From Spirodela intermedia (lineage: Eukaryota; Streptophyta; Magnoliopsida; Alismatales; Araceae): a stretch of 64,000 bases of DNA. Below, piece after piece: positions 24,968 to 37,200 of the stretch (within the stretch, counting starts at the first letter, position 1; each line of letters opens with the position of its first letter). A model generated the notes under the pieces. The model saw only the letters and a program-made list of their open reading frames with translations. It was not told the DNA's origin and did no database searches. The DNA is taken from the NCBI GenBank assembly GCA_902729315.2, contig LR746265.1, positions 4,320,892-4,384,891 on the forward strand, written 5' to 3'. The position numbers and the translations under genes were made by a program.

Positions 24968-27900
24968 ATGCCGACGACAAGGCCCATGTCGCCATCAAGG
25001 AGCGAGCTCTGCATGCTAAGGTTCCTTTGCCTTCTTATACTCGCGGTGGCCGCCGTGACCGCTCATGGGAAGGGTGAGGTGAATGGCGTGACCTATGACG
25101 GTCGTTCCCTGATCATCAATGGGAAGAGGAATCTACTCTTTTCGGGTTCTATTCATTACCCTCGGAGTACGCCCGAGGTGAACATGTAGTTCCTCAGACT
25201 AGTTTCCTCTTGTTCATTGCTATCTTCATATCTCACCCTGTCTCCTTGTTGGTGCTCCAGATGTGGCCAGGGATCATCGCCAAAGCTAAACAAGGGGGGC
25301 TAAACGTGATACAAACCTACGTCTTCTGGAACGCCCATGAGCCCCAGCAAGGCCAGGTGAAAATAATTAATTTTAAATACTCTTTTTCTTAGCTTTTCCG
25401 GTGTCGGCTGTTGCTTGATATCAACGAAGACCGATCGGGGTTACTATTTCAGTTCAATTTCCAAGGGAGGCTGGATGTCATCAAATTCATCAAACTGATT
25501 CAAAAGCAAGGGTTGTACGTGACACTCCGGATCGGCCCCTTTATTGAAGCTGAATGGAATTTCGGGTGTACAATTTCTTCCGAAGTTCACTAATTCATGG
25601 CGATTCTCAATATATAATGCAGATAGTTTTACGTTCTAACCATGCCCGGCTCATTTCAGAGGCTTCCCTTTTTGGCTGAAGGAGGTCAACAACATAACTT
25701 TCCGGTCGGACAACCCTCCCTTCAAGGTAATCAATGCTCTGAATGTTTTTAAGCATGTCAAACTGTTGTAGCATCTCGTTCTGGTTTCTCTTAATTTATG
25801 CATTGGAATGAGATAAAAAGAAATGTAGGAAAAAAAATCGGACCATACGTTGACCGTAAAGGTCAACGTTCTAGAGAGACTGTCCGAACCTTTTCTATCC
25901 AAGAACCCAAAAAACGAAGATTTCTTGTAGTGCAGCAGTCAAAAGTGGCTAAAAGCGAGATCTTTTCTCTTGTAGTACCACATGAAGAAGTTCACAAAGA
26001 TGGTTGTGAAGATGATGAAGGATGAGAAGCTGTTCATCCCCCAAGGTGGTCCTATCATTCTAGCCCAGGTTAGCCCATATCGACTCTGCTGATACGTCCT
26101 CTTCCTATTAATTTCTTAGCCCACGTGTTCCTCCCAATTGAAATGTTGTATGTTGAATCTCCCCAACGGCGTAGATCGAGAACGAGTACAACAATGTGGC
26201 ACTGGCGTTCAAGGAAAATGGTGCGAGATACGTCCAGTGGGCGGGCAGGATGGCTGTGGGGCTCAAAACAGGAGTCCCATGGGTCATGTGCAAGCAGAAG
26301 GATGCTCCTGATCCAGTGGTAAGCTATGTAAAATGCCGTGACGAGAAAATATTATTCGTAAGGGAATATCTTGTTCTTACTCCCCGATTTCTCAATAGGT
26401 TTATGAAAGAAAATATGTGCTTTCATGCCTTTAACTCTGTATTATACATCAAATCTATGTAGGGGGAAGCTTGGAGATATCACTGATGTTCTCTTATGTG
26501 TCATTCACATCTATCGACTGAGATTTCGTGTTTTACAGATAAATTCGTGTAACGGGAGGAACTGTGGAGACACATTCACCGGCCCGAACAAGCCCCACAA
26601 ACCCGTTCTGTGGACTGAGAACTGGACAGCTCAGTAGGTTCACTTTTTGGATGGCTGGAGATGTGTTTTCTTTTGCAGCCATCCTTAACCTTTATACGAG
26701 ACAAATGGCACTACATATAACTTTTCTTAGTATTCCCACAGAATCTGACGACCTGTTTCATTTAAACTTGAACTATTTGTAGCTTTCGTTCCCTTTCGCT
26801 CGATATTCATAGAAACCGCCGTTGCCGACCGCAGGTACAGGGTTTTCGGAGATCCACCGTCGCAGAGATCAGCTGAGGACCTCGCCTACTCCGTTGCCCG
26901 CTTCTTCTCCAAGAACGGCACTCTCACAAACTACTACATGGTACCATGCATCTCTTCTCTCTATCTGCCCAACCGTATACCGACTTAGAAGCACCACATA
27001 ACGCGATCACCGATCTCACTCCGAACTGCAGTACTATGGTGGAACGAACTTCGGAAGGACGGGTTCCTCGTTCGTGATGACTCGCTACTACGACGAGGCT
27101 CCACTCGATGAATTTGGTGATCCCCTCTCCTCAGAGCAAGTATTCGATTTGAAGGATTTGTCCGGCTAATCCTCGAATCGCAGGTTTGAAGAAGGAACCC
27201 AAATGGGGGCACCTGAGGGACTTGCACTCAGCTTTGAAACTCAGCAGGAAGGCTTTGCTATGGGGGACTAACACCGTCCATCCCCTGGGCGAGGACCTCG
27301 AGGTATTAGTGTATGACTCATCCGCAGATAAGGCTATGATTAGGTATATGAATTTTGGATGACTAGATTCATTAATAATATATAATTACAGGCTCATGTA
27401 TACAAGAAACAAAGGAGCAATGTGTGTGTAGCTTTCCTATCCAACAGCAACCCAAGAATCGACAAGATTGCCAACTTCAAGGGCGTAGATTACTTCCTTC
27501 CGCACCACTCCATCAGCATCCTTCCAGACTGCAAGACTGAGATCTACAATACTCAGCGGGTAGACAACATTAATCTCTCAGAAGTTCACATGAGACTAGG
27601 AAATCCGCCCACCGCTGGTGTTAGGTGGTGACAACTCTCAATGACGTGGGGTTAACAGGTGAATTCTCAACACAACACGAGGACCTACCATCTGGCGAAA
27701 GAAGCCAACAGGAACCAGGACTGGAAGATGTATCAAGAGTCTATCCCAACAGTTGGCCAGACCCACATCAAAGCTAATCAGCCCTTGGAGCTGATGAACC
27801 TCACGAAGGATACCACAGATTACTTGTGGTACGCAACAAGGTTAGCGAATTACTGGCCGCTCTATCCATATGGCAAAAATGGTACCGTACTAATTATTAC

Positions 27901-30209
27901 AATATTCGTGAATATATAAAGCATGACCTATTTATAGTACCGTAGCTAAGTTTTGAATTTAAGAAATGTTTAATGATATAATTATGGACATGGTTTGATT
28001 GCACATATCATAGCTATATTGCTCATATAATAAGGTTCGATAGTCTACTTGCACTTTGGGCATACGTCAATAATATTGTTCCTAAATGAATGCGTCTCGA
28101 AAGACCAGCATACTTCATCCATGGATAATTAGTTTTGATTCGAAAGACTAATCAGCTCTACTTCTGTGTTACACTTCAACCAATATCCCTCTTTTGATAC
28201 TACATTGCAATTGCATGATACGATCGCTTGGCATACAAGAAATTAGGAACATTACCATCACCCGATCATGATAGTTCATTCGCTTGCCTGTTCTGCTTCC
28301 GGCGCAGCTTCAACCTGGAGGAAGAGGATTTGCCCATGCGTCACGACATCCGCCCGGTGATCCAAGTCTCCAGCCTTGGCCATGCCTTGCATGGCTTCGT
28401 GAACGACGTCTACATTGGTAGAGTCCTCCCACTCCCTTCGAGTCTGCAGATAGTTTCCCATGTATACGAATAATCTTTCAGTTATTGTTATTCACTTTAT
28501 TTAATTCTCATCGCCGATCACTGTTCCTCAGGATCGGGCCACGGAACCAACATCGACAAGAGCTTCTCCTTCTCCAAGCCTGCACATCTAAAAGCGGGAA
28601 CCAATCACATATCTCTCCTAGGCATGACAGTCGGGCTACCGGTAAGAGAAAACCCTCCCTAACCACATCCAGAAGGACATTACTTTGGTATTCTACATCA
28701 GATCGTAGAGTATGGCCGCCTTTTGTCGATCTCTAATGATTGCTGGCTTCTTCCTCATGCTACTGGCTCGTTGAATGAAGGATAGCGGAGCTCTGTTGGA
28801 GCATAGAATAGCGGGGGTCCACAGGGTGGTCGTCCAAGGTCTGAACACAGGAACTCTGGATCTCTCGGCCAACGTCTGGGGACATGAAGTAATTCTCCTT
28901 CTTTCAGTGAAAACTTCCATCTGCTCTGTGCTCTACCGTGGTTTCCACCAGGGAACTTAATCCATTTGGACGACGCAGATCGGCGTACTGGGAGAGAAGC
29001 TGAGGATATATAATCATCGTGGATCCCACTTGGTTCAATGGACCGATGCTAAGAAGCGTACTCCTCTCACATGGTACAAGGTGTGCAGAGAATTTACTCT
29101 TTACGCAGAAGTGACGAGCTAAATAATTCATTATTATGATTGATTATTCGCAATTAATTAATATCTTGTATAGCCTGTTCTTTAGTAATCATCTCTTGCC
29201 AATTTCTTAAGCTTTTTTTACTCTAGCCTTGTTATATTTCCAACTCACCTTATATTCACGAGATGTTGTGTAAAAGTCTATTAAAGTTGTATAGATAGTC
29301 AAGTATCTTAGTGCTTTTAGTCAAATAACGAAAGTTCTGGCCTTGCTCGTCCTCTCTGTTTCCATTTTCCTTGACCCCTCCCCCCTCCAGAGATACTTCG
29401 ATGCCCCGCATGGAGACGACCCAGTGGCGATAGACATGGGAAGCATGGGCAAAGGAATGGTATGGATCAACGGAGAGAGCATCGGCCGGTACTGGGTCTC
29501 CTATCTCTCCCCACTCGGGAAGCCATCTCAATCCATGTGAGCATCCTCTTCCTCCACGCGTCTTTCTACTTCACTGAGTCCCTCCACGTTCCTGAGACGG
29601 AGTGATGAGAGAGAGTCCTGGTGCTGACGGCAGGTACCACATCCCCCGATCGTTCCTGAAGCCAAGCGGCAACCTGATGGTGGTTTTCGAGGAGACTGGG
29701 GGGAATCCGGAGGAGATCGCCGTCGTCACCGTAAGGAGGGACAACATATGCACAATTGTCACCGAGTTCCACCCAGCCCACGTCACCTCCTGGGCCAGGG
29801 AGAACAGCCAGATTCGCACGGTCGTAGAAGACGTCAAGCCCAAGGCCCAGCTCAAGTGCGGTAACCACAAGGTGATCCGCTCGGTCGCCTTCGCCAGTTT
29901 CGGCAACCCCACCGGCTCCTGCGGCAGCCTCAAAGCTGGCAGCTGCCATGCTACTGCGGCCAAGAGCGTCGTCGAGAAGGTACTCCCCTCTTCTCTCCCC
30001 CACCTCTCTCTCTCTCTCTCTCTCCCTTTCTATCTCTCTCTCGCTCTGTGACTGGTTTTTGGTGGTTCTATCAGGCATGCCTGGGGAAGTCTACATGCGT
30101 GCTCCCAGTGAAGGCTGAAGCCTACGGCGCCGATGCTGGGTGCCCGGGATCTACTAACACCCTCGCAGTGCAAGTGAAGTGCGCGAGAAAGAAGAACCCC
30201 AATGCGTAG
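24968..30209 (+). CDS. Beta-galactosidase, glycoside hydrolase family 35 with C-terminal lectin-like domain
   Basis: Nineteen exons: 24968-25177, 25261-25356, 25453-25565, 25660-25726, 25976-26068, 26175-26318, 26539-26633, 26835-26940, 27032-27116, 27184-27302, 27392-27559, 27659-27840, 28308-28417, 28532-28641, 28781-28888, 28979-29080, 29391-29536, 29634-29979, 30075-30209. All introns read GT-AG and the joined frame is open for 844 residues. The enzyme removes terminal beta-galactose from cell-wall polysaccharides and glycoproteins in the apoplast. A secretory leader precedes [12 protein letters not shown]; in-frame Met codons at 7 and 16 could also serve as starts. The GH35 signature [13 protein letters not shown] spans exons 5 and 6 (acid/base Glu, probably 197). 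The nucleophile is Glu268 in WTENWT. A SUEL-type galactose-binding lectin domain occupies about 757-838. Residues such as [13 protein letters not shown] and [12 protein letters not shown] place it nearest the BGAL7/BGAL15 group. Confidence 0.96.
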
Positions 30210-31248
30210 CTGAGAAGATGAGCCCTAATGACGCCCTTACGAAGTCGTCCTAGCTGCAAATTGTGACCGTCCAAGGGGGGAAGAGGTGGGGAGGAAGATT
30301 CCGTGTTCGAGCAAACTTTGAAGCGTGGTCATAAAAGCTTACCATTCCTTTCTCCTCTCTGCGAGAGACAACGTGGCTGCCGTTATTTTCATCCTAATGG
30401 TAGAGAATTTTTCTGTAAAGAACGCATTTTTTTCCATGAACGTCCGCCTGGCCACGTTGTTTCGCTCACCGCTGCTCAGAGGGCCAAAAGATAAGCATAC
30501 ATTGAAGATTTGAAGGGAGAGAAAAAGAGAGAGAGAAGGGAGAGAAGCAGTGCAAAACTTCAGAACTCAAAGAACCTCTTCGAAGAAATTTGAAGCATAT
30601 TAATAGGCACCGATTGCTATGATCGAAAATCCTACCGGTTTTAAAAAAAAAAAAACATGATATATATATTTATTTATACCTCATAGGCAAGCATATTCAA
30701 ACATATTCATGAACATGTAGGAGACCTTCCTGATGATGTCTTTTTTTGGATATATGCCTCATAGCCTTTGTTCGTAAACATACCTCATGAGGCATAAACA
30801 TTGATACACATCACAAAGTTAGAATCAATTCAGTGTGCCCATCTGAATGAAGGGCAGATTTCTTGTGGCATAAAATCCTTGCCTGCGAGTCCCCATAAAC
30901 TAGTATATACTGCACTGATGATAAATGAGGCCATGCTCTGTTTATTTACATCCATTTCGACGTCGTCTCCAACATAAGTCTCGTCAGATGGCGTCAAAAT
31001 ATAGTAATATTATTTCGAAAGGGATAACATAACAGAGTTGGAGGTGTGATCTGCGAGCAAGATGAACTGGAGAATTTACAGGATCCTTCCGACCACCACA
31101 GACCCACCAACAAATAAATGGCGCCAGGCCTCCGGAAAGTACCAAAAAACCATAAGAACCGACCAAAACTGCACATTTAAGCAGATGCTTGATTGCCAAT
31201 GGTCACGGCAACGAGTTGCCAGAAGAAGCCTGACTGCCGATCTACTAA
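30210..31248. other. Convergent intergenic region, beta-galactosidase and UPL3
   Basis: About 1 kb separates the stop codons of the plus-strand beta-galactosidase and the minus-strand UPL3. It must hold both 3' UTRs. It includes an A-run at about 30640-30654 and an AT-rich segment after it. No gene is seen. Confidence 0.7.
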
Positions 31249-34200
31249 TCACGACAGATCGAACGATCCCTGCCCTTCATTAATTGCGTAAAGCAGCTTA
31301 TTGAGCATGATTTCCTGCAGGAGAGCAAGAAGTTCAGAATCTTGAGGAACTGGGTAAAAGATTGGCGACCCGAGGGTGCCTCATAATTAAAGGCACACCT
31401 TGGAGGAATAAGGAGGCAGCTTGAGATAATTGGCACAAGTCATCACGCTGGGCAAATCATCATCGGCCGACTCTGAGGCATTCGCCCCCACTGATGCTGC
31501 AGCGGCACCTCCGGTGGAAGGATGCTGCGGGCAGAGAAACCAAGCAAGCACTGGATGATGTGTATCTTCAGTCCGGACCGATGGACACCCAAAGTAAATG
31601 ACCGTCACCTACCTTTCTCACTATGGTCAGCTTCGGGTTCAGCACAGCAAGGCCGCCAGGAGGAAGCCTTGGGGCGCCAGTCACAAATTGGCAGAAAGCG
31701 CGCTGCTGCGCGGGGCTGAACTCTCCCATGATCTCAAGGAGCTGTCACCCATTGTAAATGGAGTCATAAATTCAAAAATACAGGGATATCACATGAAATA
31801 TGAATCAAAGAAGGAGAGAAAGTTACATTTAAAATGGGCGGGCTCTTGGCTGTGTACCCATGGTATGTGATCAAGAAGGGTCTCCGCCTGCAAGATGCGA
31901 CAATGTGATCAACTCTGTTATTCTGTGAACTCAGAAAGGGGTGCCAAGAGAAAGGAGTGAAGAATGTATCACCTCCCACAAGCCCCTGTGGCCGCAGAGC
32001 AGATAATCAAGTTCGTCAGGAGAGAAGATTTGCAGAGATGCTATGTCGAATACCTGAACCAACATTGTTTCAGAGAAGCAGAGAATCTTAATGCCTTAAA
32101 TATATCTGATGATATATAATTACAAACTCAGCGTATGATCCGTGTTCGTCACTTGCCTAAACCTAATGCTTCCCCCGGGTTAGGAAATAATGGCAAATGC
32201 AGAACAAAGCTTTGTAGTTAAATTCCTGCTAGCCTAGAGAAATTCCTATATTGTGGTGCCCCATCTTAGAAATCACAGGAACAGAAGCCAATGAAAACCA
32301 CATGCATTTTAGGCAATAGAACGTGGCAGCATCCTCAGAAAACGAAAGTGGTCGAAAAATAAATGCTTCTTCAGCAAAGGAAGAATATAATTCTTAAATG
32401 ACTAGGCTGATATGTTTCAAAAGAGCCAATTTTTCCTACCAATATTTAAGCTAGCTACATAAACTGTACAATCTACAGATATAGCAATTTGTTTATACAT
32501 GACATACGAACATCACACATCTGAATTACGAAGAACCATAAAAATGATACACATGAAGGGAATCCTAAGCAAAGGAAAGTATGCGGTTCACTATTTACGT
32601 CAACTGCACCACTCAAACAGCGAAAAAAGGTGAAACCAAGTGCTGTTTTAGAATTGATAATAGATGGATAACGTGAAACGAACCCAACAACGAGGAGATT
32701 GAGCGACAATCGCCCATAAAACAAAAGCACCCTTGCTAATTTAAATATTCCTAATGTTACTGTACTCTCGGAGCAGAGACATGATGACATTTCAATAAGT
32801 CAACACGCCGAGGTCTATGACCCTTGCCACCCAGAGGACTACGCATAAGCCGGCCCCTCTTCTATGGCACAGCGCGACTGATATGCAAATGAATGTCACA
32901 AAGTCTAGGATACATCCACCAAAAAGTAACAGGAGACACTTACTTGGTTGAATCCTGCTCTGAATGCTTCCATTTGGCGTGAAATCCCTGTCTTGACAGT
33001 CGCATCAACCAACAAGGAAATGTACTCTTCCAAATTGTTAATATCAACCTAAAAAATACAGCAGGACAAAATGAGACCGATGTCTATGTAAGAGATGGGG
33101 AACCTGTGGCCTGAGAAGAAAAAGTACCACTGTGTTCTCTTCCCCTTCTTTGAGGATGTATTCTGGATAACCAGGAAGCGTGAAATTGAGGCATAAGTCT
33201 TCAATGGAGGCGCCTCGGAAGTCTAAATTAGCAGCCACTTCCTGATTGTATCCAGTCATTGCTTCCAAATGCCGTTTCCGACGAACGAGGGCTTGCATCT
33301 CTTGCAAAGTCTTACCAAACTCGTGATCAAATGAGAAGATATCAAACAAATCTAACTCCTGCATAGGACAAGGTGGTGTTATCTTTTGTCGCAAAAGAAA
33401 ATAAAAGGCCATTTAATTAGACTAAAATTAAAATAGTTTCATACTTGACCAAGAACAAGCTTATAAAATCCTGTTGATAGCGGAATATCCAAAAGACGAC
33501 CATCTTGCAGGGCCTTTGCCATTACCCGGCCAACAAGCCGGAAGTATTCAATTACTTTTGAAAAAGGGCTGCCATCTGAACTGTCAGCAGTGGGAGGCCA
33601 TGGGCGAGGAAATAAACCAAGAGGGGCATCAACAAGGTCGCTATGATCGACAGCCTTGTTAGAACCAGCTTTACCTGGCGCTGAAAAATCATTATCATGC
33701 TCCTTCTGACTATGTGTTCGTGTAGCTGATTTGTCAGGTGATGAACTTGATCTCCACAATCCCAGCCTTGCCCTTTGTAGATCATGACTAAGTAGAGTAT
33801 AAAACTCAAGAGTTGGCCCTAATCCTGTTCCTACCTCACCAAAATATTCCACTTCAAGAACAGTCTTCTGACTGGAATACATTTCCATTACCTTGACTGC
33901 AGAGTCTAAAATATGATTTCTTGAGACACGGACTTTCTGTCGCTGCAACCTGCCAATCCTGACCTCCCTTTCATGGATTGAGCTATGGCCATCAGCACCC
34001 CGTTGCTGTTGAAGTCGATGGAGTGCTCGAGAGAGTCCAAAGGCTGTTGAATAGAAAAAATCCCTCCTAGTTTCAAAAGGAAATAGGAAGGGACATGCTC
34101 TTGGGAGCTGATAGCACCATGATGGAAGACTTCCACTGCACAGTGCAAGCGCATCTTGGATCTGTCGAGCCAGTTTAGGGGACAATTTGTTACTGATAAA

Positions 34201-37200
34201 TTCCTCCAAACGCACCTTCGGACCAGTTACACTGAGTTCATCAAAATTTGAGATCTTTCCCTCTGCAAAAGCATCTGTCATGGCCAGAACTCTCAGCCGA
34301 GGGGCTAGCTGATTCAACCCCTCCAATACTCGCAATAAAGCTAAGATATTGTAGGTGCTATTGGACTTATCCAGGTCGCATGGAAGATCTCCTTGCAAGA
34401 TACTGTCCAGAATAGAAGCGTGTTGCCACCTAGACTCTGAACTGGAATTGGATGCAGAGAAATGCCTGGTAGTCTTGTGCAGAGAAGAGGAGGTTGCCCC
34501 CCCTTGGGAAGAGTGATCATTCTGTCCATCTCCTCTCTGATATGTTATGGTATAGATATCACCCCAGAGCCTGCTACCATCACTGGTGGCAAAGTCGACG
34601 TTCATGGATCTCTCATCATCATCCTCCTCAAGCACAAGTTGGCGCTGAATAGCCTGGTAAATAGTCAAGTGTCTGTTAAGCTGTTTGCCGCCAGATAAAA
34701 ATATCAATTTCGGAGGATCATTGGAACTGGAATTAGAGGAAAGCCCCCTACGATCTCTACCACCCCTGGCACCTCTACCACCACTGGACACTAGTCCAGC
34801 TATGGCGGCTGCAGCAAATGACATAGCGCCTCTTGAATTAAAAGAACCACCAGCCCTGAATTCAGATGTATCAACAGCTTTAGTTGAAGCGTTTCTATGA
34901 GTGGAGCCAGACGAGAGTTGCTTTTGGTTATCACTTGCAGCAGAACTAAGTGCACCATCAGCAGCATCATCACCCAACTTGACATCATGAACTTTCTCTG
35001 GTATGCAATTTGGAAGGGAGTCATCCCTCAGCACCTGGAATTGCAGAAGAATCCGAAATCAGGAGATTAAGAGCGATGTTCTTATCTTATTTCAAAGACC
35101 AACCAAGATAGTCTTCAGTATTCATGAAAATCTCACACAAAAGAGGAAAATAATCAAATTTAAAAAAATGGAGACAATCCATCATTGAGGAAATTGAGTG
35201 GGGAAGGGCTACACAGGAAGAACCAATTACATCATTGTCCATTTACTAGAGATTTAGGTAAATAGCAAGCTTAGAGACAGGCATCTTCTGGGTACTCTAC
35301 CTCTTCATCATCATCATAGTCATCTTCTGACATGTCATCATCATCGAGAACCAAACTGTCATCAATTTCGACTGGAGATATGCCAAGCTCATCCTACAAA
35401 TCAAAAGATCACTTTAGCGGTAAAATGGTAGATACTAGTAAGCACTAGCACACATGAAAGGAGAATATTGTTATGCTTTAGAAAATGAGCCAATAAACTA
35501 TTCTTCTTAACTATACAATTGTGCTGACTGAGTTAAGAGATTTAGATAAATATATCTCAAGATGCACCTCAACAGAATTTAAAGTGCCAGTGGTTCTCTT
35601 AAGCGTAGACAGTTCGTTTTCTCCCGCTAGCTATCCTTTTTTTTTTCCCCCAACAACCTACTGACATTACCCCTGTGCACTGCCCACCATCAACCACCAG
35701 TTACACTTGCCAGGACTACTGGTGCTGGTCAACACTAAACACTAGTACTCCGCTCTACAATTACTCGTTTCTTATATCAACCGATATTCATCATCGATTG
35801 TCAGTCATTAACATCATCAGACGGCATGCCAACAAGTCACCAATTACCAGCATCATCACCACCCATTATTACCAGCTGTGGTCACCATCCTCAGCTATTC
35901 ACCGCCAGCTATCACGTCCTTGCACCTCAACAGTATTTATTTGTAAAATTATTTCCAAAATGCACAAGCATAAACAATTTGAATATCGCAGTTTTGGATT
36001 CTAGTAGTAATCAATAATAAGGACGGAGCTTAACAGAAAAAAAAATTTAAACATGTCAATGAAATGACAAATATTTCAAGAAAAACAGCTGATGAGCAAT
36101 TTAAATCAGACCTCAGAACTGTAATCACATTCGGGAGGCTTTCTTTGTGTAGCTTTATCTGAAGCCAATTTATCACGTGTAGAACCCCTTGTCCGAGGAC
36201 CTTTTGCCCCTTCTGATGCAGATTTCAAAACAGCTTTACCCTTTCCTTTTGACGAGCTTGCATTTGCCTCTTGAGTCTCTTTCTTCGCCGCTATTGCTGC
36301 CAAGGACCTGGATCTAGTTGAGTGGCAAGGGCCAGATGATGCAGGAGTAGATGAAGGTGGAGTTGACATGCCAGCTTCGGAGCCTAAAGCACTAGGCTCA
36401 AAGTTTCCAACAGTGGAATACTTCTGCCCAGACTCACCTCGCTGTATCCTTGGCCAAAGAAATTCTTCAATGGCTGCTAAACTCGCCAAAGGGTCAATGA
36501 GCACAACATTCGAAGAATAATCACGGAGGGACTTTTCGCCTGGTGCCCTACAGAGCCGTAACTTGAAAGGCTGAGACAAGGCACTAAGTCCGTAGGAGAG
36601 GCGTGCACTTCCACTGGCGGATCTTGAATGACTCAGAACAACTGGAAAACGTTCCAGAGATGATAGAGCACTTTGAAGCTTCTGGACCAATGGTGTCATG
36701 GGCATCTCACCACCTTGGTTGAGGTCTGGAGGGAGAGCAATGGCGATGAAAGACTTAAACCTCTTGAGCGCTAGCTGATGAAGTCTGGACAAGTCAGTCT
36801 CAGGCATTTTTTCCTTTGAAAAGGTCCCGCAAGAAAAATAATTCAGCAAAGCTTCAACAACTCCGCTCCCAATAAACTCAAATGTCGAGACACCATCTAC
36901 TTTTCTCAGTTCATTTAGCAGCTCCAACAGAACGGTGTTTAACTCTTCCTCCACATCAGGGGAGTCTAATGAACAAGCTCCACGGGCCTTGGATTTTTCG
37001 TTTTCCTTGGATCTCATTTCTTCTATGCTGGCATTTAACCTGGCACAAAGATTTTTCAAATGAAGAAGATCATCTGTCATCCCAACACCAGAATTTGCAG
37101 AAAAATATTTATCCTTGAAGGACTTTGCCTTTGCACTGACAGCTGCACGAAGGCTTGGATTAACACTGGGGACCTCTGCTTGTCCAGGGGATAAGCCAAC

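Noticed and set aside
35675-36017. A plus-strand frame of about 109 codons inside UPL3 intron 8
   Set aside because: It is rich in simple ATC/CAC sequence, has no motif and lies wholly in an intron of the opposite-strand gene.
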